Of a DNA stretch of 64,000 nucleotides, positions 55,040 to 63,268 are shown piece after piece. The notes under the pieces were generated by a model that ran no database searches, was not told the origin of the DNA, and was given only the letters and a program-made list of their open reading frames with translations. Within the stretch, counting starts at the first letter, position 1; each line of letters begins with the position of its first letter. This stretch comes from Sulfuricella sp. GTDB lineage: Bacteria > Pseudomonadota > Gammaproteobacteria > Burkholderiales > Sulfuricellaceae. Where the stretch lies: the NCBI GenBank assembly GCA_041651995.1, contig JBAZID010000002.1:1-64000 (forward strand), read 5' to 3'. The position numbers and the translations under genes are program-made.

Positions 55040-55827
55040 AACGTGAGGAGTTAGGAGTGCCCCCGGCCAAATCACCCGAGAATAAAAGGGGTGAGGAGCA
55101 GGCGGCAAAGCCGCCTAGAACGCTGCTTTCCGCCACTGGCCGCGCCATTGGCGATTTTTCCATGATTCGCGAGGGCGATCGGGTGCTGCTGGGGCTGTCC
55201 GGCGGCAAGGATTCGCTTTCGCTGCTGCAGGTGTTGCTGCATTTGCAGAAAAAAGCACCGGTCAAATTCGAGATCGCAGCCTGCACTGTTGACCCGCAGT
55301 CGCCGGATTTCGATCCCTCGCCCCTGAAAGCCTACCTGGCGGAACTGGGCGTGCCGTATTTCTATGAGAGCCAGCCCATCGTGGAACAGGCCAAGACTGC
55401 AATGCAGGGAGATTCCTTCTGCTCCTTCTGCTCGCGCATGCGGCGCGGCATTCTCTATCGCACGGCGCGCGAGAACGGCTACAACGTGCTGGCGCTGGCG
55501 CAGCATCTGGACGATGCAGCGGAAACCTTTCTCATGTCCACCTTCTTCGGCGGCAAGCTGCGCACCATGAAGGCGCACTACCTCAACGATGCGGGCGACA
55601 TCCGCATCATCCGGCCTTTCATCTACCTGCGCGAACGCCAGACCGCAGCCTTCGCCAAAGCCGCCAAGCTGCCGGTGATCGCCGAAAATTGCCCATCCTG
55701 TTTCGCGGTACCCACGGAGCGCTGGCACATGAAACAACTGCTGGCGGAGCAGGAAAAGAAGCATTCAAAGATGTTCGCCAGCCTGCTGACCGCGCTGAAG
55801 CCCTTGCTCAGGGATGAGCGGGTATAA
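55036..55827 (+). CDS. ttcA: tRNA 2-thiocytidine(32) synthetase TtcA
   Basis: A 263-residue ATP-dependent tRNA-thiolating enzyme. LLGLSGGKDSLSLLQVLL is the PP-loop, and SFCSFCSRMRRGILY and ENCPSCF carry the cysteines that bind an iron-sulfur cluster. It makes 2-thiocytidine at position 32 of certain tRNAs in the cytoplasm. The first about 45 residues before SMIREGDRVLLG-type start are basic and Ala-rich, a little longer than usual. It overlaps the pteridine reductase stop. Confidence 0.94.
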   Translation: MKREELGVPPAKSPENKRGEEQAAKPPRTLLSATGRAIGDFSMIREGDRVLLGLSGGKDSLSLLQVLLHLQKKAPVKFEIAACTVDPQSPDFDPSPLKAYLAELGVPYFYESQPIVEQAKTAMQGDSFCSFCSRMRRGILYRTARENGYNVLALAQHLDDAAETFLMSTFFGGKLRTMKAHYLNDAGDIRIIRPFIYLRERQTAAFAKAAKLPVIAENCPSCFAVPTERWHMKQLLAEQEKKHSKMFASLLTALKPLLRDERV

Positions 55828-55849
55828 ACCCGGCCAGCTGCCCATGGGC

Positions 55850-55933
55850 TGTCATTGCGAGCGCAGCGAAGCAATCCGTTTTTTGTAGTTGCATTCAACA
55901 CAACAAGATTGCTTCGCTGCGCTCGCAATGACA
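55850..55933. repeat. Perfect 27-bp inverted repeat (TGTCATTGCGAGCGC family)
   Basis: The left arm TGTCATTGCGAGCGCAGCGA..., 55850-55876, and the right arm, 55907-55933, are perfect reverse complements around a 30-bp spacer. It lies between convergent ttcA and the TonB-like gene and could act as a bidirectional terminator-like hairpin. Confidence 0.85.
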
Positions 55934-55941
55934 GGCGAGTA

Positions 55942-56859
55942 CTACTCGCTGGCGAGTTGGTCGGAGCTGGTGAAAATCCAGGTGCGGGTGATGCTGAGGA
56001 TATCCGTATCCTTGCGGATGTTTTCCGGCAGGGGCGAGTACGGGCCGGCCAGTTCGACGATGCGCCGGGCCGCCGCATCCAGCACTTTCTGCCCGGAAGA
56101 GCGGTTGATTTCGATGCTCTCCACGCTGCCGTCCGCCTTGATCGACACGGTCAGCTGCAACTGGCCATAGAGCCTCTGCTGCTTGGCGGCCTCGGGGTAA
56201 TTCAGGTTGCCCACCTTCTCGACCTTCATGCGCCAGTCTTCGACATAGCGTGCAAAACGGTATTCCTGGGTGCGCGCCCCGATGAATTTGCGGCGCGGCA
56301 TTTTCTGGTAGTTATCCCAGTCGCGCGAAATTTGGGCTTCCAGCCGCGCGGCCTCAAGGCTGCGCTGCACCAGTTCGGTGGCGTCGGGTTTGACCGCGGC
56401 CTCGCTGGGTTGAGGCGACTCCGTGGTATTGGGGGATTGCGCCACGCTGTGTTTGGCCCTGGCCTGGGTCATCAGGCGGCGCGCCTGCTGTTCCAGCTCG
56501 ACCACTTGCTGCTCGCGCTGTTGCAGGGCGGGATCGGGATGCGGCCGGTCGAGGTTGGGCAGGGGGCTCTTGGCGCGCCGCTCGGCCTCGGTGTTGCCTC
56601 CGCCGTCGAGATTGGCCTGGGCCAGCGCATCGGCCTTGACGGGCTTGCTGGCGGACTTGCTGTTGACCAGCACCACTTCGAGATAGGTGGCCGGGTTGGG
56701 CAGAGGTTTTGAGGAGGGATCTACGAAACCCATGCCAAGCGGTATTGCGTGCAAAACTACTGAGACCGCCAGCATCACCCCAATGCGCGAGGGTGTGCCA
56801 ACTATCGCAAGAAGGGTGGCCCAGCCAGGGATAGAAAATTTATCCAATGAAATTGTCAT
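55942..56859 (-). CDS. TonB C-terminal-domain energy-transducer protein
   Basis: A 305-residue protein with one membrane helix near the N-terminus (about residues 22-45, SRIGVMLAVSVVLHAIPLGM). A long linker rich in Glu, Gln and Ala follows (ALQQREQQVVELEQQARRLM). The C-terminal TonB-like domain has YVEDWRMKVEKVGNLNYPEA and QLTVSIKADGSVESIEINRS. TonB proteins pass proton-motive energy to outer-membrane receptors, but no ExbB/ExbD is adjacent. It lies 35 bp from the RNB gene on the same strand. Receptor unknown. Confidence 0.83.
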   Translation of the reverse strand: MTISLDKFSIPGWATLLAIVGTPSRIGVMLAVSVVLHAIPLGMGFVDPSSKPLPNPATYLEVVLVNSKSASKPVKADALAQANLDGGGNTEAERRAKSPLPNLDRPHPDPALQQREQQVVELEQQARRLMTQARAKHSVAQSPNTTESPQPSEAAVKPDATELVQRSLEAARLEAQISRDWDNYQKMPRRKFIGARTQEYRFARYVEDWRMKVEKVGNLNYPEAAKQQRLYGQLQLTVSIKADGSVESIEINRSSGQKVLDAAARRIVELAGPYSPLPENIRKDTDILSITRTWIFTSSDQLASE

Positions 56860-56894
56860 TTAGAGACAAAAGTCTAAGTACTTGAGGCGGAGTG

Positions 56895-58757
56895 TCAAGC
56901 CGCCAGTTCCAGCGGCTTTTCGGCATGGAACTTGCAGCGCACTTCCAGTTCCAGCAAATCGACCGCGCTGAGCTCAAGCTCGACCCGCGTGCCCGGCGGC
57001 AGTTCAGGCATGCCGAAGGCGCGCGTCACCAGCGGCAGATTCTCGAAACGCACCAGGTTTTCCTTGATCAGGGTGGCGTACGCCGTGTTCATGCCCTCCT
57101 GTTGCAGGTAGCGCAGGCACCAGTAGCGTTCCATGCTGCGCTGCACGTTGTTGTAGGCGTCATAAGCCAGCTCGAAGTCGCGGATGGCGGAGAACAGATC
57201 CTCGCTGTTTGGCGAATAGGGTGGTTCCTGACCATTGATCAGGGCAATCAGCTGGCGCTGGTTGAGCAGGTCGACATAGCGCCGCAGCGGGGAACTGGAC
57301 CAGGCGTATTGCGACACGCCCAGGCCCTGGTGCGGCGCAGCGCTGGTGCTCATGCGCACCTTGCCGCCACCCTGGCTGCGGTAGATCGCCGCCACCCCTG
57401 CATCGCTGAGTTGTTTGGCCCAGTGCGAATTGACCTGGATCATCAGCTCGGAAACCACCTTGTCGATCGGCGAGCCGCGCGGGCGTTCGATTATGGCCAC
57501 GCGCTCGTTTTCGATGATGAAGTTGTAATCCCTGTACTGGTTCTGGCTATCCGCCTTGCCGCGCGCCAGTTCCAGCTTGCTGGCGAATTGCCACAGCATT
57601 TCCAGTTCTGCCTTGAAAGCGAAATCTGGCGTATTGCCGTGAGCCAGTGTTTCCGTGTTGAACACCGGCTCCAGCGTGTCGTGGCGCAGGTTGGTGGCAA
57701 TATGCACGCGCTCCACCCGGCTTTCGATGCGCTCGATGGCGTATTCGTCCGGCGTGACTTCGAGATACATGGAAAGCGCCGGGTTGGCCGTGCCTTCGTT
57801 GAGGGTGAAGCAGTTCACCACCTCGTCCGGCAGCATGGTGATCTTGCGCCCCGGCATGTAGATGGTGGAAAGACGCCGCAGCGCGATATTGTCGAGATCC
57901 GAGCCCGGCCCGAAGCCCAGCGCCGGAGCGGCGATATGAATCCCGATATGCCAGTTTCCGTTGGGCAGGCGCTCCACCGAGAAAGCATCGTCGATTTCCG
58001 TGGTGGTGGCATCGTCGATGCTGAATGCCTGAACCCGGGCCAGGGGCAGGTCGTGGTCGCGCGCAAATTCGCCGAAATTTTCAAAATCCGTGCCGCGCGG
58101 GAAATGCTCCAGAATGAAACGCTTGTAGTGGAAATCATGGCTGCTGGGGATCGCCCCGCATTGCTCAAGCAGTTTGACCGGCAGCAAGCCCATCTCGGCG
58201 CAGGCTTTTTCCAGCGCCTTGTATTCCAGGCAGTTCTTGTCTTCGCGGTAAAGCAGCATTTCCACCACTTGCGGGGTGAAAGCATCGGGCAGGGTGGAGG
58301 CGCACAACTGCTCGACATAGGACGCCACGGTGGCGGCCTGCTGGCGCTTCTTCTCCTCGGAAGCCAGCGCGGCCTTGAGGTTCTCCTCCGGCGCGGCCTT
58401 GTAGCGCCCCTTGCCTTTCTTGTAGAAATACATCGGTGCAGAATGCAGCCGCAGCGCCACGGCTGCGGCTTCGACCGGATTCGGCGCATGGCCGTAGTAT
58501 TCCTGCGCCAGCTCGCTGAACATGAATTCGTCGGCACCGCAGCACTGCCACAGGAAATCGGTGTCCAGTTCGCCCGCTGCCGCATCGGCGGCATCCATGA
58601 AGCCGCTCATGGGCGGATTTTCAAAACGCAGCAGCACATTGCCGGCCTTGATCTTGGAGCGCTTGCCGTGCGGCGTTTCCACCTGCAGCGAGGAGGTGTT
58701 GTCGGCCATGACGTTCGCCACCTTGATGGCGCCGTCTTCTTCGTACAGTACGTTCAT
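56895..58757 (-). CDS. RNB-domain ribonuclease (RNase II family)
   Basis: A 620-residue exoribonuclease of the RNB family. The catalytic RNB domain (about residues 230-540) has VQAFSIDDATTTEIDDAFSV with the Asp cluster that binds Mg2+, NWHIGIHIAAPALGFGPGSD, and YAWSSSPLRRYVDLLNQRQL. A beta-rich N-terminal region and a short C-terminal S1-like stretch (PPGTRVELELSAVDLLELEV) flank it. It degrades single-stranded RNA from the 3' end. It is shorter than RNase R and closer to RNase II-type; the exact subfamily is not fixed. Confidence 0.88.
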   Translation of the reverse strand: MNVLYEEDGAIKVANVMADNTSSLQVETPHGKRSKIKAGNVLLRFENPPMSGFMDAADAAAGELDTDFLWQCCGADEFMFSELAQEYYGHAPNPVEAAAVALRLHSAPMYFYKKGKGRYKAAPEENLKAALASEEKKRQQAATVASYVEQLCASTLPDAFTPQVVEMLLYREDKNCLEYKALEKACAEMGLLPVKLLEQCGAIPSSHDFHYKRFILEHFPRGTDFENFGEFARDHDLPLARVQAFSIDDATTTEIDDAFSVERLPNGNWHIGIHIAAPALGFGPGSDLDNIALRRLSTIYMPGRKITMLPDEVVNCFTLNEGTANPALSMYLEVTPDEYAIERIESRVERVHIATNLRHDTLEPVFNTETLAHGNTPDFAFKAELEMLWQFASKLELARGKADSQNQYRDYNFIIENERVAIIERPRGSPIDKVVSELMIQVNSHWAKQLSDAGVAAIYRSQGGGKVRMSTSAAPHQGLGVSQYAWSSSPLRRYVDLLNQRQLIALINGQEPPYSPNSEDLFSAIRDFELAYDAYNNVQRSMERYWCLRYLQQEGMNTAYATLIKENLVRFENLPLVTRAFGMPELPPGTRVELELSAVDLLELEVRCKFHAEKPLELAA

Positions 58758-58768
58758 TCAGAAAATCC

Positions 58769-58849
58769 GTGAGGGGTTAGGGGTTAGGGGTGAGGAGTGG
58801 ACCGGGGAGAGTGCATTTTACGCCTCACCCCTCACCCCTCACGCCTCAC
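58769..58849. repeat. G-rich inverted repeat with TTAGGGG units
   Basis: GTGAGGGGTTAGGGGTTAGG and following bases on the left face CCTCACCCCTCACCCCTCAC on the right, with about 30 bp between. The left arm has three runs of GGGG, so it could form a G-quadruplex. It fills the gap between the RNB and mpl genes. Confidence 0.7.
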
Positions 58850-60186
58850 CTATTTCCGGCCAGCAGCGCCGCCAGCAGCTTGCCGTGCACGCCGCCGAAG
58901 CCGCCGTTGCTCATCACCAGCACATGGTCGCCGGGACGGGCGGCACTTGCGATAGCGGTCACCAGCGCACCCAGGTCGTCGAAGGTGGCTGCCTTGTCGT
59001 GCAGCGGGGCCAGGGCGGTCGCTGCATCCCAGCCCAGGTTGGCGCCGTAGCAGAACACCTGGTCGGCATCCCTGAGGCTGGCGGGCAGGGCGTCCTTCAT
59101 CACCCCCAGCTTCATGGTGTTGGAGCGCGGCTCGAGTACCGCCAGAATGCGTGCGCTACCCACTTTCTGGCGCAGGCCGGCCAGCGTGGTTTCAATCGCG
59201 GTCGGGTGGTGGGCGAAATCGTCATACACCGTGATGCGATTCACCACGCCGCGTACTTCCATGCGCCGCTTCACGTTGCGGAAAGCGGCCAGCGCCTCGA
59301 TGGACACTTCGGAGGGAACCCCGGCATGGCGCGCCGCGGCAATCGCCGCGAGGGCGTTCATGCGGTTGTGCTCGCCCAAGAGGTCCCATTGCAGCCGGCC
59401 TTGAAACGCCTCCTTGAAGGCGATGGTGTCGGCGCCGCCGATGATCCAGCCGTCTGCCACGCCGAATTTTTCCACCGGCGTCCAGCAGCCGCGCGCCAGC
59501 ACCCGCTCCAGGCTGGCCTCGCGGCCATTGGCCACGATCAGGCCGTTGCCCGGCACGGTGCGTAGCAGGTGGTGGAACTGGGTTTCGATCGCCGCCAGGT
59601 CGGGGAAAATGTCGGCATGATCGAATTCCAGGTTGTTCAGGATCGCGGTGCGCGGGCGGTAGTGCACGAACTTGGAGCGCTTGTCGAAAAATGCCGTGTC
59701 GTACTCGTCCGCCTCGATGACGAAGAACGGCATCTCGGTCAGGCGCGCCGAGATACCGAAATTCTGCGGTACGCCACCGATCAGGAAGCCCGGATTGAGG
59801 TTGCCGTATTCGAGTATCCACGCCAGCATCGAGGACGTGGTGGTCTTGCCGTGGGTGCCCGCCACGGCCAGCACCCACTTGTCGCGCAGCACGTTCTCCG
59901 CCAGCCATTGCGGGCCGGAAATGTAGGGCAGGCCGCGATTGAGGATTTCTTCCATGAGCGGATTGCCGCGGCTCACCACATTGCCGATCACGAAGACGTC
60001 CGGTTCCAGCTTGATCTGTTCGGCGCCAAAGCCCTCGATCAGCCGGATGCCCATGGCTTCGAGCTGGGTGCTCATGGGGGGGTAGACATTGGCGTCGCAG
60101 CCGGTGACCTGGTGGCCCGCCTGCTTGGCAATCGCCGCGATACCGCCCATGAAGGTGCCGCAGATGCCGAGAATATGGATTTTCAT
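58846..60186 (-). CDS. mpl: Murein peptide ligase Mpl
   Basis: A 446-residue Mur-ligase-family enzyme that joins UDP-MurNAc with L-Ala-gamma-D-Glu-meso-DAP recycled from peptidoglycan. Motifs: HILGICGTFMGGIAAIAKQA (N-terminal Rossmann), VAGTHGKTTTSSMLAWILEY (ATP loop), FVIEADEYDTAFFDKRSKF and YDDFAHHPTAIETTL (late ligase motif). It has the length and start of Mpl rather than MurC. MltA in this window feeds the same recycling pathway. Confidence 0.95.
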   Translation of the reverse strand: MKIHILGICGTFMGGIAAIAKQAGHQVTGCDANVYPPMSTQLEAMGIRLIEGFGAEQIKLEPDVFVIGNVVSRGNPLMEEILNRGLPYISGPQWLAENVLRDKWVLAVAGTHGKTTTSSMLAWILEYGNLNPGFLIGGVPQNFGISARLTEMPFFVIEADEYDTAFFDKRSKFVHYRPRTAILNNLEFDHADIFPDLAAIETQFHHLLRTVPGNGLIVANGREASLERVLARGCWTPVEKFGVADGWIIGGADTIAFKEAFQGRLQWDLLGEHNRMNALAAIAAARHAGVPSEVSIEALAAFRNVKRRMEVRGVVNRITVYDDFAHHPTAIETTLAGLRQKVGSARILAVLEPRSNTMKLGVMKDALPASLRDADQVFCYGANLGWDAATALAPLHDKAATFDDLGALVTAIASAARPGDHVLVMSNGGFGGVHGKLLAALLAGNR

Positions 60187-60254
60187 AAGGGCCGAATTAT
60201 AGCCTGAACAAGGGCTTACCGGCCATAACGGCGTAAGCGGGTGGCGACGGCGCC

Positions 60255-61031
60255 TTACGGCTTATGGGGAGCGATCTCCGCGATCACCGGCGCATGATCG
60301 GAAGGGCGCTCCAGTTTGCGCGGCTCGATATCCACGGTACATGAAGCGCAGTCCGCGGCGAGCGCATCGCTCAACAGGATGTGATCGATACGCAAACCCA
60401 GTTTGCGCCGGAAAGCATGCATCCGGTAGTCCCACCAGGTGAAGGCGCCATCGGCCTGGGGGAACAGGCGGAAACTGTCCTGCAGCCCGATCTGTTGCAG
60501 CTTCCGGAAGGCTTCGCGCTCTGGTGCGCTGCACAATACGGACCCTTCCCATGCCTTGGGGTCGTGCACGTCGCGGTCTTCCGGCGCGATGTTGTAATCT
60601 CCCAGCAAGGCCAGCTTCGGGTGTCGCGTCAATTCGTCCTTGAGCCAGGTGGTCAGCGCCTCCAGCCATTGCAGCTTGTACTGGTACTTGGCGGAATCAA
60701 CGCTCTGGCCATTGGGCACATACACGCATACCAGGCGCACGCCATCGAGGACCGCCGCCAGCACCCGTTTCTGTTCATCCTCGTAGCCCGGGATACCGGC
60801 GCACACGTCCAGCAGCGGCCGCTTGCTCAGGATGGCCACGCCGTTATAGGTTTTCTGGCCGGAGAAAGCGGCGTGATAGCCTGCCGCCTCAATTTCGGCC
60901 AGGGGAAAATTCCGGTCTTCCAGCTTCAGTTCCTGCAGGCACAAGGCATCCGGCTGATGCAGGTTCAGCCAGTCCAGCACATGCGGCAGGCGGACCTTGA
61001 GTGAATTGACGTTCCAGGTAACAAGTTTCAT
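60255..61031 (-). CDS. xthA: Exodeoxyribonuclease III
   Basis: A 258-residue AP endonuclease/3'-5' exonuclease of base excision repair. MKLVTWNVNSLKVRLPHVLD, LCLQELKLEDRNF (metal-binding Glu), VYVPNGQ, LLGDYNIAPEDRDVHDP and LRIDHILLSD, then SDHAPVIAEI, are the full ordered set of ExoIII motifs. It is monocistronic on the minus strand, downstream of a defence-like operon. Confidence 0.95.
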   Translation of the reverse strand: MKLVTWNVNSLKVRLPHVLDWLNLHQPDALCLQELKLEDRNFPLAEIEAAGYHAAFSGQKTYNGVAILSKRPLLDVCAGIPGYEDEQKRVLAAVLDGVRLVCVYVPNGQSVDSAKYQYKLQWLEALTTWLKDELTRHPKLALLGDYNIAPEDRDVHDPKAWEGSVLCSAPEREAFRKLQQIGLQDSFRLFPQADGAFTWWDYRMHAFRRKLGLRIDHILLSDALAADCASCTVDIEPRKLERPSDHAPVIAEIAPHKP

Positions 61032-61044
61032 GCAGACATTAAAC

Positions 61045-61170
61045 TCAGTAATAGCGCGACATTAAACATATGTAACCCTCATGGGCACCGTCGAGAACAA
61101 CGCCCTGACCGAATTCGGCGTGAGTGATCCGCTCGCCGGGGGCGAAGCCTGTCGCAGAGGTATCGAGCAT
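61045..61170 (-). CDS. Short 41-residue protein with helicase-tail-like motif, coupled to the DUF4276 gene
   Basis: A small frame whose ATG overlaps the stop of the DUF4276 gene (TAATG). It encodes FAPGERITHAEFGQGVVLDG near residue 8, which resembles the HPKFGEGVV-type Tudor/KOW module found at the C-terminus of UvrD/PcrA helicases and in some small proteins. It ends soon after (ICLMSRYY). It could be a real small third gene of the operon or the cut remnant of a longer one. Overlap coupling and the motif argue for more than chance. Confidence 0.4.
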   Translation of the reverse strand: MLDTSATGFAPGERITHAEFGQGVVLDGAHEGYICLMSRYY

Positions 61171-61841
61171 TACGCAGTTTGTCCCAATGCTTCCAGACGA
61201 TCCAGCCAGCCAGCGAAATGGGAGCAGGCACCACGAATAGCGGGGATGCCGATCTTCTCGATCAGGGTTGGGCCATCCGAAGTTTCCTTATAGCTCGTTT
61301 TCATGTTGAGTAAACGCGCCTTCGGATGCGTATTCTCACCGTGGTTGATTAGTTCGGGGTCGCCTGCATGCTCTACGGCGCTGCGCACCTTGGCCGCCAG
61401 TGCGGCATTGCCGAAGTGCTCGGCTACTACATCAGGCGCGGTGAACAGCCACGCCTCGAACTCGTGCAATGCAAAGAACGGGATCAAACGGGGATGGCCG
61501 ATTTCCGCAGCGAATCGCTCTTGAAGGGCAAGCACCTGCTGACGGCGGTCGCCCGGCGCCAACGCCTCTTGGTATCCCGGAAAGTCGTCGGGCAAGCCAT
61601 AGAAATCGAGTAAGGTCGTTACCCACGCGTCCGTATCGTAGGTCAAGGGCAGCAAGCTTCTGCGAATCTGATTCCAGTTCGACACGCCGCCACGAAAGCC
61701 GCCACCGCTCGGAATCCGCTTGGTCCAAAGCACGATGGGCGGCAACACATGCACCCCGCGCTCAGCCAGAAAAGGCGTGAGCGTTTGCTTGACAAAAATT
61801 TCCTCGGATTGCCCCTCTACCAACATCAACAGCCGAATCAT
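61170..61841 (-). CDS. DUF4276-family protein, partner of AAA ATPase
   Basis: A 223-residue protein. MIRLLMLVEGQSEEIFVKQT is the typical opening, with the acidic Glu of a TOPRIM-like strand. LIPFFALHEFEAWLFTAPDV matches the family's second motif (HEFEAW), and INHGENTHPKARLLNMKT is the late motif. These are features of DUF4276 proteins, which are fold-related to RloB-type TOPRIM proteins. Such proteins usually follow an AAA ATPase gene, as here, with a 4-bp overlap (ATGA). The pair is reminiscent of ATPase-TOPRIM defence pairs, but phage defence is not shown by sequence. The start at 61841 is fixed by the overlap. Confidence 0.8.
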   Translation of the reverse strand: MIRLLMLVEGQSEEIFVKQTLTPFLAERGVHVLPPIVLWTKRIPSGGGFRGGVSNWNQIRRSLLPLTYDTDAWVTTLLDFYGLPDDFPGYQEALAPGDRRQQVLALQERFAAEIGHPRLIPFFALHEFEAWLFTAPDVVAEHFGNAALAAKVRSAVEHAGDPELINHGENTHPKARLLNMKTSYKETSDGPTLIEKIGIPAIRGACSHFAGWLDRLEALGQTA

Positions 61842-62908
61842 GGACGACCTCCGAGAACATTTTTTTCCCAAAGCTCGCCGATGCTGAACTCGTCCAGCCA
61901 ATGCTTGAGCTTCTCTTCGTCCAGCCGCTGGAAGGTGGTTTTCAGACCGTCGTTCTCGGCGATGATCACGTCCTGCGGGGCAAAATTGTTGAGCAGCGTC
62001 ACCGACTGTGTTGCCAGCACCACCTGCACGCGCTTCGATGCCGACTCCAGCATCTCGGCCAGAATGCGAATCGCGAACGGGTGCAGGCCAAGCTCCGGCT
62101 CGTCTAGCAGAATCAGCGCCGGAGGCGAAGGCTGAAGCAACAAGGTCGCTAGGCAGATAAATCGAAGGGTACCGTCCGACAACGAGTAGGCATCGAAATA
62201 GGCATCAGACCCCTTCTGCCGCCATTCCAGCTTGATTTTTTTCTCGTTGAGGTTTGAAGGTGCCAGGACAAAGCTATCGAAGAAGGGCGCCACCAGCCTG
62301 ATATGTTCCTCGATATGCCGAAATTGCACCGGATGCTTCTGCTGGAGCAGATACAAATAGGCGGGCAAGTTCGCCGCATCGGAACGGAACGCGCGGTTGT
62401 CCTCAACGTCGCAAGTCTGCTTGGCTGGCGAGGAATCCGACGTGTCGTGGAAATGATAGACAACGAGCTTCCGCACCTTGGGAAACACGTACTTCGGAAT
62501 CTTGTTGTGATACGACTCGGCGGCCTCTTCCAGCTTGCTTTCTTTGTGGCCCACCGCGATGGGTTCGCCATAGCTCCAATAGCCGCTGTACTGCACCCGC
62601 TCGCTCTCGAAAATCAGGGTGTCCTGCGTGGCCTTGAGGGTGAAGCCATACGAGTTCTGGTCAAAGGCAAAATCGAGCGACAAAGCAGGCGTAGCTTTCC
62701 TGCCGTGATGCAGAAAACGATCCGGCTCGCTGGCAACATAAAGCTGAAGGTTCTTGGAAAGAACGCGTTCCAGCAGGCGGAAAGCCCCGATCAGGTTTGA
62801 CTTGCCCGAGCCGTTCGACCCGATGACGACGTTCAAATCGTTCAGGTCGATTTCTGCTTTGGCGATTGATTTGAAGCCTTCAATCTTGACCCTACGTAAA
62901 GTTCGCAT
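61838..62908 (-). CDS. AAA ATPase (AAA_21/OLD-type), defence-like
   Basis: A 356-residue ABC-type ATPase. VKIEGFKSIAKAEIDLNDLN opens the fold, VVIGSNGSGKSNLIGAFRLL is the Walker A motif, LSDGTLRFICLATLLLQP the signature motif, and LILLDEPELGLHPFAIRILA the Walker B motif, followed by ATQSVTLLNNF (switch histidine replaced by Gln/Ser region). All motifs are complete, unlike the cut ATPase at 31862. It is followed by the DUF4276 partner with a 4-bp overlap, a pattern of two-gene systems that guard against phages or plasmids. A GGAGAG ribosome site precedes the ATG 9 bp after the previous gene. Confidence 0.85.
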   Translation of the reverse strand: MRTLRRVKIEGFKSIAKAEIDLNDLNVVIGSNGSGKSNLIGAFRLLERVLSKNLQLYVASEPDRFLHHGRKATPALSLDFAFDQNSYGFTLKATQDTLIFESERVQYSGYWSYGEPIAVGHKESKLEEAAESYHNKIPKYVFPKVRKLVVYHFHDTSDSSPAKQTCDVEDNRAFRSDAANLPAYLYLLQQKHPVQFRHIEEHIRLVAPFFDSFVLAPSNLNEKKIKLEWRQKGSDAYFDAYSLSDGTLRFICLATLLLQPSPPALILLDEPELGLHPFAIRILAEMLESASKRVQVVLATQSVTLLNNFAPQDVIIAENDGLKTTFQRLDEEKLKHWLDEFSIGELWEKNVLGGRP

Positions 62909-62917
62909 AGGTCTCTC

Positions 62918-63265
62918 CTACGTAATCCGCAGATGGAACAGCCCTGCGGGCTTGGCGCCATCATGCAGCAATATTTCCTGGGGATACTCGTGCGCCTCGC
63001 CCCAGAGCAATCGACCAAAATCGAGTTGCTGACCGGAATGCGGTGCGGCACAGCGCCAGCCTACGGCGTCTGTGGCCGAGTTGACCGTAAAGCGCCCAAC
63101 ACCGCTCGGTAGCCAAAAGATTAGGGATGCTTCGCCTTGCAGGATGTTGAGTTGTTCCCACTCGTTCAGCTCGCCCTGCGTGGTGATGTGGCCAGGAATC
63201 AGGCTGGCGAGTTCGTCTGCATCGAGCGGCGTAGCGCCGGGTGGATAGTCGAGATTCATGGTCAT
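62918..63265 (-). pseudogene. Chimeric remnant of mobile mystery protein B (Fic family)
   Basis: A 115-residue frame. The first about 45 residues (YPPGATPLDADELASLIPGH then ITTQGELNEWEQLNILQGE) match the start of mobile mystery protein B, a Fic-domain toxin of about 200 residues. After QGE the sequence changes abruptly to SLIFWLPSGVGRFTVNSATD and ends with HLRIT, with no HPFxxGNGR Fic motif anywhere. The rest probably belongs to a different protein joined by deletion, perhaps the former first gene of the ATPase operon. Fic activity is impossible without the motif. Confidence 0.6.
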
Positions 63266-63268
63266 GCG

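Noticed and set aside
56892..58772. A 626-codon plus-strand open frame
   Set aside because: It is the mirror of the RNB ribonuclease gene and has no motifs of its own.
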